A DNA stretch of 64,000 bases, from assembly GCF_001423945.1 (NCBI RefSeq), contig NZ_LMPU01000009.1, positions 124,416 to 188,415 of the forward strand, in the 5' to 3' direction. Both the position numbers and the translations under genes were made by a program. The notes below the pieces were generated by a model. The model saw only the letters and a program-made list of their open reading frames with translations, had not been told where the DNA came from and did not search any database. This document shows positions 51,864-60,808 of the stretch, piece after piece; positions within the stretch are counted from its first letter, which is position 1, and each line of letters starts with the position of its first letter. This DNA is from Pedobacter sp. Leaf194 (GTDB lineage: Bacteria > Bacteroidota > Bacteroidia > Sphingobacteriales > Sphingobacteriaceae).

Positions 51864-52562
51864 ATGGCAAAATACATAAATGAAAACCCTGTTCTTGTGG
51901 CTGTAGACTGTATTATATTTGGTTATGATGGAGAACACCTTAAACTTTTAGTTATTAAACGGGCTATTGAACCTGTTAAAGATAAATGGAGTTTAATGGG
52001 CGGATTTATTGGAAAAGATGAAGATTTAGACGGTGCGGCCAAACGAATTTTATTAGAACTCACGGGCTTGCACGATGTTTACCTCGAACAGTTTCATGCT
52101 TATGGCTCGCCAGATAGAGACCCGATAGAGCGGACAATTTCGGTTGTTTATTTTGCTTTGATAGACATAAATAAATACAGCAAACAAATAAACGACCAAT
52201 ACCATGCAGAGTGGTTCAAGCTTAAAGAAGTGCCCGAACTAATCTTCGATCATAACATTATGGTTAAAGCTGCAATGGACAAAATACGATACCAGGCGGC
52301 ACTACATCCGATTTTATTTGAATTATTGCCGAAAAAATTTACTATTCCACAGCTTCAGAATCTTTATGAACAGGTTTATGATTCGCCGATTGACAACCGC
52401 AATTTTATCAGGAAAATTACCGCCAGCGGTTTGTTAATTAAGCAGACTGAAAAAGACAAATCGAGTTCGAGAAGAGGTGCATTTTACTTTAAATTAGACA
52501 AGCAAAAGCATAAAGCCCAGTTTCAATCTTTTCTAAGTTTTATATCGAAGCCAAAGCTTTAA
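51864..52562 (+). CDS. NUDIX-related transcriptional regulator (NrtR/AraR-like)
   Basis: A 232-residue protein: NUDIX fold (1-145) plus C-terminal winged helix (about 160-232, IPQLQNLYEQVYDSPIDNRNFIRKI then SRRGAFYFKL). The NUDIX box at 47-69 is degenerate: Glu53 and Arg61 stay, but REUxEE has become RILLEL, so two catalytic glutamates are lost. That fits a repressor that senses a sugar or nucleotide, as in NrtR and the Bacteroides arabinose regulator. The stop overlaps the convergent AraC gene by 4 bp. Confidence 0.85.
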   Translation: MAKYINENPVLVAVDCIIFGYDGEHLKLLVIKRAIEPVKDKWSLMGGFIGKDEDLDGAAKRILLELTGLHDVYLEQFHAYGSPDRDPIERTISVVYFALIDINKYSKQINDQYHAEWFKLKEVPELIFDHNIMVKAAMDKIRYQAALHPILFELLPKKFTIPQLQNLYEQVYDSPIDNRNFIRKITASGLLIKQTEKDKSSSRRGAFYFKLDKQKHKAQFQSFLSFISKPKL

Positions 52563-53338
52563 TAATTAATTCTCCTAAATTCCAGCGCTGAAATTCCTTT
52601 TACTTTTTTGAAATTGCTTACAAAAGAGTTTGCCTGCTCAAATCCGAGGATTTCTGCTATCATGGACATGGAATAATCCGTATGAATCAGCAATTCTTCG
52701 GCCTCCCGCATAAGTCTGGCGTACAAAAGTTCAGGAAGATTTTTTGAAAACGCCTTTTTTAGGAAGGCATTAAGTTTTCTCGAACTCATGCCCATGCCCG
52801 CAGCATAAAACTCGGTAGCCCTTTCGGTTTTAAAATACTGCTCCAATATTGCCCTAAAGCGGAGCACTTGTTGCAGTTCATCAACGTTTAAATCCATCAG
52901 TTCGGCGTTTAAAACCGCCGAAAAGCCTAGCACAAGCGATAAATATTGCGCAAGGTAAGAAACATCGCGTTTAGCTAAAATTTCTCTTTTGAGCTGTTCA
53001 AGTAAGGTAAAAGCTTTTTGCGCCTGTATTTTCGTTAAGTCTTTAAAAGATAAAGTCATGAACAGGTTTCGGGACTGTGCATCGCGATGTTGCAACAAAA
53101 ATTCTGAATACAATAAACTACTAAAACTGAGCCAATAAGCTGAAATAATTTCTCCTTCAAGCCGAATTATGCCTTCTTCCGGAATGAAAAACACCCGACC
53201 CGGCGAGAGTACATAATCTCCCGAGTTCATACACAGTAATCCGGTGGCATCTTTTATAATCAATACCCTAATCGGAAAGTCTGCATTCAGTGCCTTATCT
53301 CTTTTAAACCTGCCCTTGATATCTTCCAGTTGTATCAT
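52559..53338 (-). CDS. AraC family transcriptional regulator
   Basis: A 259-residue protein with a divergent cupin-like N-terminus (DYVLSPGRVFFIPEEGIIRLEG) and a C-terminal AraC domain (MGMSSRKLNAFLKKAFSKNLPELL and MSMIAEILGFEQANSFVSNFKKVKGISALEFRR). Target unknown. It shares no operon with the sugar genes and may be independent. Confidence 0.88.
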   Translation of the reverse strand: MIQLEDIKGRFKRDKALNADFPIRVLIIKDATGLLCMNSGDYVLSPGRVFFIPEEGIIRLEGEIISAYWLSFSSLLYSEFLLQHRDAQSRNLFMTLSFKDLTKIQAQKAFTLLEQLKREILAKRDVSYLAQYLSLVLGFSAVLNAELMDLNVDELQQVLRFRAILEQYFKTERATEFYAAGMGMSSRKLNAFLKKAFSKNLPELLYARLMREAEELLIHTDYSMSMIAEILGFEQANSFVSNFKKVKGISALEFRRINY

Positions 53339-53663
53339 TTTATATCAAAGTCTCTTATTTTAGTTAGACAATATAACACCCTACTGCTGTTACATCACAA
53401 AATAGACAATTTACACTAACTTTCGAAATATCGAGTCTAACCCAAAACCAACGGGTTCGAATAATTCCGCTCAACCAAGTGCATGCAAAAGATTTCGGTT
53501 GCGTTGCTGTAACGTTTATAATCAATTAGATTTCAACTCTTTCAGGGAATAAAAATCGTATTCAAATATATTTTTAAGCAAATTTGTAATATTAATAATA
53601 CGGTTTTAAGAAAAAAATGCTAAATCTAAAACCATTGTGCAATGCAAATGTTACTTAGCTACC
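53339..53663. other. Intergenic region, araC to small lipoprotein
   Basis: About 325 bp. No gene or named RNA seen. The right third is very AT-rich (around 53560-53630) and probably contains the plus-strand promoter. Confidence 0.5.
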
Positions 53664-54029
53664 ATGAGAAATTGTATAGCAATTATTACTTTATTTCTTT
53701 GCATTACGTCATGCAAAAAAGAAATTCCTGAGCCTGATGTTGTTAAAATGGATGTTTATTCGACAAAGATTAAGCATACTAATTATAACGAGCCAGACAT
53801 GCTGAACTGGTATATTAAAGCGGCAACAAAAGGGGGTTATTTCTATATGTCGACCACCAAGGATGTAACTAATTTTCGCGATTATGATTTCAGCTATTCT
53901 ACGCAGTTGCCAAAAGAATTAACTGGAAAAACCCCATATAAAGGTGTGGTCGTTTGGATAAATCAGCTAAACGGAGATCTTTTGTTTGATATTACCGGCA
54001 AAACAGTCGCTCCTGCAGGCATGGATTAA
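53664..54029 (+). CDS. Small lipoprotein of unknown function
   Basis: A 121-residue product from the ATG at 53664: MRNCIAIITLFLCITSCKKE with lipobox ITSC (Cys17). An ATG 27 bp upstream would add nine residues ahead of the signal peptide and is less likely. The mature part has alternating polar and aromatic residues suited to a small beta-sandwich (KGGYFYMSTTKDVTNFRDYDF). No family recognised. Confidence 0.65.
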   Translation: MRNCIAIITLFLCITSCKKEIPEPDVVKMDVYSTKIKHTNYNEPDMLNWYIKAATKGGYFYMSTTKDVTNFRDYDFSYSTQLPKELTGKTPYKGVVVWINQLNGDLLFDITGKTVAPAGMD

Positions 54030-54080
54030 TTTCTTTTTTTCCTAATTTCGCAGCCCCAATTAATACCTAATACAGCTGCA

Positions 54081-55352
54081 ATGCCTAAATTCTTATATGG
54101 AATCGATTTTGGAACTACTAACTCCGCTTTGTCTATTTTTGATGAGGAGAAAAAGGAAATTGTTTCAACCATTTCCATCCCATCACTAATATACTTTAAC
54201 CATATTTCAAAATCAGCAAATGCTGATAATTATGTTATTGGCGAGCAAGCCATTAGCGAATATTTGGAAGATGGCATGCGGGGAAGATTTATAAAGTCGA
54301 TTAAGCAAATCCTTTCTCGAACAACTTTTACCGAAACAAGGATACAAAACAAACGTTACTCGGCAGCGGATTTAGTAGCCTTAATTTTAAAAGATTTAAA
54401 GCAGAAAGCCGACAAAATAACCGGCTTTAATTGCACGAAGGCGATAATTGGCCGACCTGTTTTTTTTGATGATGACGACAGCCAAAAAGATACGCTTGCG
54501 CAAACCCGTTTAAAAAAAGCTGCCGAAAGCGCCGGCTTCACCGATATCAGGTTTCAGTTTGAGCCGATTGGAGCGGCATTTGCTTACGAAAAACTTATCA
54601 CCAAGAAAGAAAAGGTTCTGGTTGCCGATTTAGGCGGTGGAACAACAGACTTTACCTTTCTAACATTAGACCCGGCAAAAGTGGGCAGTAATGATAGAAA
54701 AAGCGATATGATTGCTTCCGGAGGTATTTATATTGGTGGAGACAGTTTGGACTCGGCCTTTATGTGGGAAAAAGGCACACCATATTTCGGTAAAAACACG
54801 CAGTATGAAGCTACCCGTGGCCAAATTCTCAATGTTCCGAAATCACTTTTCGCCAACATTTGCTCCTGGGATAAAATGAACTTTTTTAACGGGCAGAAAA
54901 TACAGAAAGACATTGATGACTATTATTACTTTTCTGGCAATGATAGAAAATTTAAAAACCTGATTACCTTGATTGAACATAATTTGGGTTACTCTGTTTT
55001 TCAGGCAATTGAAAAAACAAAAATCGAACTTTCGAGCAACCACTTAAGTGATTTTAAATACTCGAAGCTCGGGATTGAAATTGATGAAGAAATTTCAATT
55101 GATGAGTATAATCGTGTAATTGCAAAAGATATTCAGCGAATTGATGACTACCTGGACAAGTTTTTACTCACCCACAACATCAATCCAACCGAAATTGATT
55201 GCCTGTTTATGACTGGCGGGACGTCGATGGTAAAGGCAATTAAGCACTTGTTTAAAAACAAATTTCCACACATCCCGGTAAACTCCGGCGATAATTTTAA
55301 CAGCGTAGCAAACGGCCTGGCTTACAGCGGCTATCTGTTCGCAGAACCATAA
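54081..55352 (+). CDS. Hsp70-like ATPase (YegD-type)
   Basis: A 423-residue actin/Hsp70-fold protein: GIDFGTTNSALSIF (phosphate 1), VADLGGGTTDFTFL (phosphate 2), EPIGAAFAYE and the adenosine motif FMTGGTSMVKAIKHLF. The peptide-binding domain of DnaK is absent. This is the YegD-like group, putative chaperones with unknown clients. It is single, with no J-protein or GrpE nearby. Confidence 0.9.
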   Translation: MPKFLYGIDFGTTNSALSIFDEEKKEIVSTISIPSLIYFNHISKSANADNYVIGEQAISEYLEDGMRGRFIKSIKQILSRTTFTETRIQNKRYSAADLVALILKDLKQKADKITGFNCTKAIIGRPVFFDDDDSQKDTLAQTRLKKAAESAGFTDIRFQFEPIGAAFAYEKLITKKEKVLVADLGGGTTDFTFLTLDPAKVGSNDRKSDMIASGGIYIGGDSLDSAFMWEKGTPYFGKNTQYEATRGQILNVPKSLFANICSWDKMNFFNGQKIQKDIDDYYYFSGNDRKFKNLITLIEHNLGYSVFQAIEKTKIELSSNHLSDFKYSKLGIEIDEEISIDEYNRVIAKDIQRIDDYLDKFLLTHNINPTEIDCLFMTGGTSMVKAIKHLFKNKFPHIPVNSGDNFNSVANGLAYSGYLFAEP

Positions 55353-55411
55353 AAGTTGCGTGCAGTAATTTAATCAAAAAACAAATCAGCGATTACTTAG
55401 ATAACCCAGAA

Positions 55412-55507
55412 TCAGCCCTTCTTGCCGCCGCCAAAAATTACACAGAAAACGCTAAAACCACCTGCGATGAAAACAACGCCAAGTACAAAATTAAGTGTAT
55501 CGCCCAT
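55412..55507 (-). CDS. Possible 31-residue membrane peptide
   Basis: The frame reads MGDTLNFVLGVVFIAGGFSV followed by FCVIFGGGKKG. It is one hydrophobic helix with a lysine-rich C-terminus, the layout of genuine single-pass micropeptides. It lies alone in a 287-bp gap between the Hsp70-like gene and a histidine kinase. Only sequence composition supports it. Confidence 0.45.
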   Translation of the reverse strand: MGDTLNFVLGVVFIAGGFSVFCVIFGGGKKG

Positions 55508-55639
55508 TCTGTAAGATATAGGTAATAAATGACATTACGCAGACTTTAGAAAAATTTTCGTATTCTGAATAGGAATAAAAAAGCTAACCCGTCATTAGGC
55601 TTTAATTTCAGTTGCTCAACGGCCTCATCAAGCAATGCT

Positions 55640-56842
55640 TTAGCAATTTTTTAGCGGAATTTGTAGTGTAAACCTCGTTTCAACAGCATCAGAATGTACA
55701 TCAATTTTGCCTCCATGAGCTTTGGCAATCTCAGAAGAAATAAAAAGCCCTAAACCAAGTCCTTTTTTATTCGATTTCACATCTCCCCTTGAGAAAGGTT
55801 GGAAGAGATTTTGAATCGCTTCGCTCGAAATTTGAGGCCCTTTATTCGTGATGGACAAATTGAATTCATTGGCTGTTGCATTCCCCTTCACAACCACCGC
55901 TTCCTGCGGGTCGCCATAACTTAAAGCGTTTCCGAGCAAATTAGAAAACAGTTGTGCAATACGTTTGCCATCACAATTTACTGCTTGTGGCAAATCGAAA
56001 TTTACGTCGATAACCCGTTCGGGGTAATTAGCCTCCATTTCGGAAATTACCTCGTTTAGTATTGGCTCTAAAGCTTCATTTTCATCACGATAAAGCTTAA
56101 TTCCATCGCCCAGTCTTCCGCTTGCGAAATCGAGCATATTCTCAATCAGGCCATTAATCCTTACCGAAGAATTTTGAATGATATCTGAAATCTTTAAAAT
56201 TCGCTCATCAGCAGTTAACCGTTTTAACAATTGCGAGCTATTTAATATTGCATTAAGAGGATTTCTTAAGTCGTGACCCAAGATCGCAATAAAATGCTCC
56301 CTCAATTCAGCAATTAAGCGCTCTTCCGACAAATTTTTATTACTTGAAGCAACCTGTTCGAGCGCATCTAGATGAAAAGAAATTAGTTCGGCGAACAAAT
56401 TAAACATGGCTATAATCTCCGGAGAGTTTAATACATGCGGCTTTGGGTCGATAGCACAAAGGGTACCAAAAAATTCGCCCGTTTTGAGCATAATTGGAAT
56501 GGAAATATAACTCTGAAAACCATATTTTAATGGTGTATGATGGCTTCTAAAATTGGGATCTTTGGCAACATCATCTATAATTACCGGCTTATGGTGGTGC
56601 CGGATCTCGTTACAGATTGTGCTTTCCAGTTCGAGTTCACTTCCTGCTTTAAGTCCGAAATCGATTTCATCGAGGAGCGCACAGGCCACCCATTTCTCGT
56701 CAGTTACCCTGGCAACCGCCGCAAAACCCATTCCTGTGGTTTTACAGATAACCTGAAGTATATTCGGAACGGCAGATATATTTTTTACAGCTTCTATATC
56801 GGCTTTAAGATCTATTGTAAGTGGAGATGATTTTTTTTTCAA
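55640..56842 (-). CDS. GAF domain sensor histidine kinase
   Basis: A 400-residue soluble kinase: GAF domain (about 25-165, GFQSYISIPIMLKTGEFFGTLCAIDPKP), HisKA with phospho-His in FIAILGHDLRNPLNAI, and HATPase (NLLGNALSYG, KGLGLGLFISSEIAKAHGG). The start is a TTG with GAGG nine bases ahead. No partner response regulator is adjacent, so it is an orphan kinase. Confidence 0.92.
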   Translation of the reverse strand: MKKKSSPLTIDLKADIEAVKNISAVPNILQVICKTTGMGFAAVARVTDEKWVACALLDEIDFGLKAGSELELESTICNEIRHHHKPVIIDDVAKDPNFRSHHTPLKYGFQSYISIPIMLKTGEFFGTLCAIDPKPHVLNSPEIIAMFNLFAELISFHLDALEQVASSNKNLSEERLIAELREHFIAILGHDLRNPLNAILNSSQLLKRLTADERILKISDIIQNSSVRINGLIENMLDFASGRLGDGIKLYRDENEALEPILNEVISEMEANYPERVIDVNFDLPQAVNCDGKRIAQLFSNLLGNALSYGDPQEAVVVKGNATANEFNLSITNKGPQISSEAIQNLFQPFSRGDVKSNKKGLGLGLFISSEIAKAHGGKIDVHSDAVETRFTLQIPLKNC

Positions 56843-56970
56843 GTTTTAATCCTCAGTTTGTTCAAATATATTAAATGGGAAGTTTTAATATGGTTTCAAA
56901 CCGTAAAGATATTGTTATATTTTTTGTATTGAAAGTAAAAACAGGCTTGTTCAATCTTTAAAATGTAAAA

Positions 56971-58230
56971 CTAGAACTGTATTGCAAAAACAGTTAAATT
57001 ACCATGGGTTTTCAAAGAAAAATCGAAACCATGATTCAACAAAATTTCCCTTACCAGCGTTAGGCCAATTCCCTGGCCATCTTTCTTGGTACTAAAGAAC
57101 GGACTAAAGAGTTGGCCGGCGTTTTCTTCGGAGATTCCTTTTCCATTGTCACTTATCGATAACCTGCGTTTTTTTTCGTCAATCGCAACTTTGATAATTC
57201 CATTAGTTTCAACCGCCTCAATTGAATTTTTTATGATGTTTATAATCGCCTGTTCCAGCTGTTGGGTATCAGCGAAAATGAAATAAGGCTCTGCAGGCAA
57301 CGCTAATTCGAAGCTTACCTGCTTCTCACTTGCCGAAAAGTACATCAACTCGGTTACAGATTTTAATAAATCAACAAGGTTTATTTTCTTTCTGTTCGCT
57401 TCCGGAAGCTTAACTAAATCTGCAAAATTCCGCATAAAAACATTTAAATTCTGATTGCGCTCAACAGCAACTTTCATGGCATTATTGAGCATTTCCGTAT
57501 TATTTTTTGCCCATATTTCCTTTTGAGCCAGTGCGGTGTTTATTATTGAATTTACGGGCCCAACTGTATTATTAACTTCGTGCGCCATCATTCTGATAAC
57601 TTTACTATAAACACTTTTCTCCGCAGCAAAAATTTCAGCGGTTACTTCCTCCAGCATCACAAAAATCCGCTCAAAACCCCGATCGATGAATCTGGATTTT
57701 TGAATTTTGTAAGTATGCAAACCGTCGATACGCAACATTTTCGACGTTCCTGTTTTCATTTGCTCAATTTGATTGCTCAACAAATCGGGTGTGGCATTTA
57801 AAATTTCGTTTGCCTTTGGATTAATTTGTTTTACCCGGCCATCGAAATCGAGTATCAGTATTCCTGTTGGTGACGTTTGAATAAGCTTTTCGAGAAAAAA
57901 ATGTTGCGCTTCCTGCTTCGTTCTTTCGGATCTCAACTCGTCGATCATTTTGTTGTAAACATCCACCAATTCATCTACCTCGTGTTTTCCGGTTGCTAAA
58001 AATTTCACATTAAAATCTTTATCCTTTATTGCCGAAATACCTTGCTTTAAATAAGTTAGCGGACTTATCAGTTGCCTGTAAAGGCTTATCGAAATTACGA
58101 CAGATATAATGATAAAAACCTCTGCCAGCATAAATATAAGCTTATCCTTTTCGAAAATAAGATAGCTCATCACCAGGCAAATTAAGTGTAAAATAACGAT
58201 AAAAAGAATATACTTAGTCTTCAGTTTCAT
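56971..58230 (-). CDS. NtrB-type membrane sensor histidine kinase
   Basis: A 419-residue kinase: two N-terminal membrane helices (7-25, 32-50) with almost no periplasmic loop, HAMP-like linker, PAS domain (about 120-180, GILILDFDGRVKQINPKANEIL), phosphoacceptor MMAHEVNN, and HATPase (IIKNSIEAV, ISDNGKGI, GQGIGLTLVREIL). It overlaps the NtrC-type gene by 17 bp and is its partner. The short loop implies sensing within the membrane, for instance from the ABC proteins. Confidence 0.93.
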   Translation of the reverse strand: MKLKTKYILFIVILHLICLVMSYLIFEKDKLIFMLAEVFIIISVVISISLYRQLISPLTYLKQGISAIKDKDFNVKFLATGKHEVDELVDVYNKMIDELRSERTKQEAQHFFLEKLIQTSPTGILILDFDGRVKQINPKANEILNATPDLLSNQIEQMKTGTSKMLRIDGLHTYKIQKSRFIDRGFERIFVMLEEVTAEIFAAEKSVYSKVIRMMAHEVNNTVGPVNSIINTALAQKEIWAKNNTEMLNNAMKVAVERNQNLNVFMRNFADLVKLPEANRKKINLVDLLKSVTELMYFSASEKQVSFELALPAEPYFIFADTQQLEQAIINIIKNSIEAVETNGIIKVAIDEKKRRLSISDNGKGISEENAGQLFSPFFSTKKDGQGIGLTLVREILLNHGFDFSLKTHGNLTVFAIQF

Positions 58231-59593
58231 TAAATGGAATTTGATGTTTTTCCAGACGGCGATAAAGCGAGTTTCTTGTTATGCCGAGTGATGCCGCAGC
58301 TTTAGTAATTCTGTTTTTGTGAAAATTCATGGCTTGTTTCACCATTTCAGCTTCCATTTCATCTAAAGTCATCGTTCCAACGCCCGGAAGTTTCACCTTT
58401 TGGTTTTTTAATGGCGATAAGTTCAACTGCGACTGGAAGTCTTCAATCCCAAGTTCATTTTTGTTGCTGATTAACACAGTGCGCTCCACTAGATTTTTGA
58501 GCTGACGAATATTGCCTGGCAACGGTAATTGTTGCAACCAACGCATTGCTGACTGCGAAACCGACAATTCCGGCCGGCTGTAAATTTCCTTCATATTACC
58601 GATAAAGAAATTCACCAACATCGGAATGTCCGCCGAACGTTCGCGAAGAGCCGGTAAATGAATTGTTATTAAATTTATCCGATACAGCAAATCTTCTCTG
58701 AAAAGACCGGAACTTACCATATCATTCAGATTTTTATTCGTGGCGCAAACCACTCTTGTATCTACAGTTTTGGTTCGGCTGCTGCCCAAAACCTCGTAGG
58801 TTCTGTCTTGCAAAACACGTAAAAGTTTTACCTGACTCGAGGCCTCCAGATCGCCAATTTCATCCAGAAAAATAGTGCCTTTGTTGGCCATTTCAAAACG
58901 GCCTGTCCTATCGAAACGGGCATCGGTAAAAGCCCCGCGAACATGGCCAAACATTTCACTTTCAAACAGCGAAGAGGAAATGCCACCCAAGTTGACCTTA
59001 ACAAACGGTTTAGCCGAGCGAATGCTGTTTTCGTGGATAGCTTCGGCAATGAGCTCTTTACCGGTACCACTTTCGCCGGTAATTAAAACTGACGCATTTG
59101 TTGAAGCTACACGGCCTATTGTTTCCAAAATACCCAGCAAAGTTTCATCGTTACCTATAATTTGCCTAAAGTTATACTTTTTATCAAGCTCCTTTCTGTT
59201 ACGGGAACGCGGCTTTTTATCGTTTAGCTCAAGTAAGGTTTGAACAGACTGCAAAACGTATTCGTTATTCCAGGGTTTGTTTATAAAATCGTTGGCGCCA
59301 AGTTTCATACCTTCTACAGCGAGTTCGATACTTGCCCAGCCTGTTATTAAAATGATTGGCACGGTCGCATTTACAGACCTGATTTTTTTCAACAAACTCA
59401 TACCCTCTTTGCCAGATGTCTCAATTGAGAAGTTGAGATCCAAAATAACAAGCTCAGGCCTTTGTGTTTCAAAAACCTCAAAAGCCTGAATTGCATTATC
59501 TGCTACAACAACCTGATTTTCCTTACTTTGCAGAAGAAGTGAGAGTGATGTTCTTACCGCTAAATCATCATCAACAATTAAAATCATATTCAA
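58214..59593 (-). CDS. NtrC-family sigma-54 response regulator
   Basis: A 459-residue regulator: receiver (phospho-Asp52 in VILDLNF), AAA+ domain with GESGTGKE, sigma-54 loop GAFTDA (canonical GAFTGA with one change), Walker B GTIFLDEIGDL, and a Fis-type helix-turn-helix (AAASLGITRNSLYRRLEKH). It follows the ABC permease by 12 bp and probably activates the efflux genes from a sigma-54 promoter outside the visible part. Confidence 0.95.
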   Translation of the reverse strand: MNMILIVDDDLAVRTSLSLLLQSKENQVVVADNAIQAFEVFETQRPELVILDLNFSIETSGKEGMSLLKKIRSVNATVPIILITGWASIELAVEGMKLGANDFINKPWNNEYVLQSVQTLLELNDKKPRSRNRKELDKKYNFRQIIGNDETLLGILETIGRVASTNASVLITGESGTGKELIAEAIHENSIRSAKPFVKVNLGGISSSLFESEMFGHVRGAFTDARFDRTGRFEMANKGTIFLDEIGDLEASSQVKLLRVLQDRTYEVLGSSRTKTVDTRVVCATNKNLNDMVSSGLFREDLLYRINLITIHLPALRERSADIPMLVNFFIGNMKEIYSRPELSVSQSAMRWLQQLPLPGNIRQLKNLVERTVLISNKNELGIEDFQSQLNLSPLKNQKVKLPGVGTMTLDEMEAEMVKQAMNFHKNRITKAAASLGITRNSLYRRLEKHQIPFNETED

Positions 59594-59605
59594 AGTTAAG
59601 ATAAG

Positions 59606-60787
59606 TTATTCTTCATGCAATGCGACGGCGGGATGAATGCCCGCAGCTTGTTTGCCCGGATATAGCGAGCAGATAAAAACAAGTGAATAAATAAACAGCA
59701 CGGAAATTAAAATTGAAATTAAATAAACGCTTGCCGGAACGTTAAAAACATTTAATAGTGGAAACTGAACAGCGAAAAAACACCCTACAACGAGCGACAA
59801 AGTTGCCAGGATTAATGCCTCCATAACAAGCTGATAAGAAACAGCGCTTCCACTTGCACCAATAGCCCGGCGCAGGCCGATTTCGCCCCGGCGCTTATTT
59901 ATATTGTACCATAACACGCCAAACAGTCCGAGTGCTACATTGATAATTAAGAAGCTTGCAATAATTATAAAAATAACCATTGGTATTATTGTTATTTCAT
60001 TCTTGGCATCACGCATTTCATCAATGTGCTGAATTTCTACCGCATTATTTAGCGATGTAGCCATAAATTTATACAACTTGCTTTCAAAAGTTGCATTTGC
60101 GCTTTCCCCAACCTTAATCAGAATGTTATGGTTATTTGCTAAATAGCCGGTGTCAAGCTGGCTAAAGATAGCACTACCGGCCGGCCAAAAATCACCGTTT
60201 GTTTTAATATCCCGCACCACGCCAATCACTTTCATTTTGTTCTTATCCTCATAATCCCCTACTAACTTACCAATTGCCGGTTCGTTCCCAAACATTAACT
60301 TTTTTAGGGTTTCGTTAATGATTATTTTTTGATTTGTGCCTACCGCATCTTCAGGCGAAAACCAGCGGCCTTCAAGCAAAGAAACGTTCCAGACTTTTTT
60401 ATAACCTTCGCCAACAACGTAATTGTTCACGAAATCAAACTTTTTTCCGTTTTGATGCACTCCGGTACTCATATTACTACTCGAGTATGGGAAGTTGGCA
60501 CTCGCAAACGTAACTGCTTCTACCTCAGGCATCGCTTGCAACGATTTGTATAGATTGTCATAAAAAATTGCAAGCGAATCGCGGTTTTTTGGCAGTTCGC
60601 CGTTATCGTAACTGATGGACCAAACCCTCTTATAATCGAAACCAAGTGGTTTGCTATAGTTTTGATAGTAGTAAGTAAGAAAAGAAAAAACAGCAAATAT
60701 AACCAGGAAAGACACCAGGATTTCGGAAAGGAAAAGAAAATTCTGTTTCCTTTTATTCCATATTAATTTAAATAAATGTTTGTACAT
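59606..60787 (-). CDS. ABC transporter permease, MacB/FtsX-type (second)
   Basis: A 393-residue protein: one N-terminal membrane helix, a periplasmic MacB-like core (about 45-265) and three C-terminal helices with GEIGLRRAIGASG before the last pair. It works with the permease and ATPase encoded upstream in mechanotransmission-type export, not simple transport through the membrane. Confidence 0.9.
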   Translation of the reverse strand: MYKHLFKLIWNKRKQNFLFLSEILVSFLVIFAVFSFLTYYYQNYSKPLGFDYKRVWSISYDNGELPKNRDSLAIFYDNLYKSLQAMPEVEAVTFASANFPYSSSNMSTGVHQNGKKFDFVNNYVVGEGYKKVWNVSLLEGRWFSPEDAVGTNQKIIINETLKKLMFGNEPAIGKLVGDYEDKNKMKVIGVVRDIKTNGDFWPAGSAIFSQLDTGYLANNHNILIKVGESANATFESKLYKFMATSLNNAVEIQHIDEMRDAKNEITIIPMVIFIIIASFLIINVALGLFGVLWYNINKRRGEIGLRRAIGASGSAVSYQLVMEALILATLSLVVGCFFAVQFPLLNVFNVPASVYLISILISVLFIYSLVFICSLYPGKQAAGIHPAVALHEE

Positions 60788-60808
60788 GATAATTGCTTCT
60801 AAGATGAT

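Noticed and set aside
51441..51938. 165-codon open frame on the minus strand over the HAD gene
   Set aside because: It is fully antisense to a gene with intact HAD motifs, has no recognisable domain and low-complexity Ser/Ala composition. Long antisense frames are expected from codon bias.
53451..53478. tRNA-like 3' end (GGGTTCGAATAATTCCGCTC then AACCA)
   Set aside because: The TTCGAAT loop and CCA-like end look like a T-arm, but the flanking 5-base arms are not complementary and no acceptor or anticodon arm is present upstream. Not called as a tRNA or attachment site.
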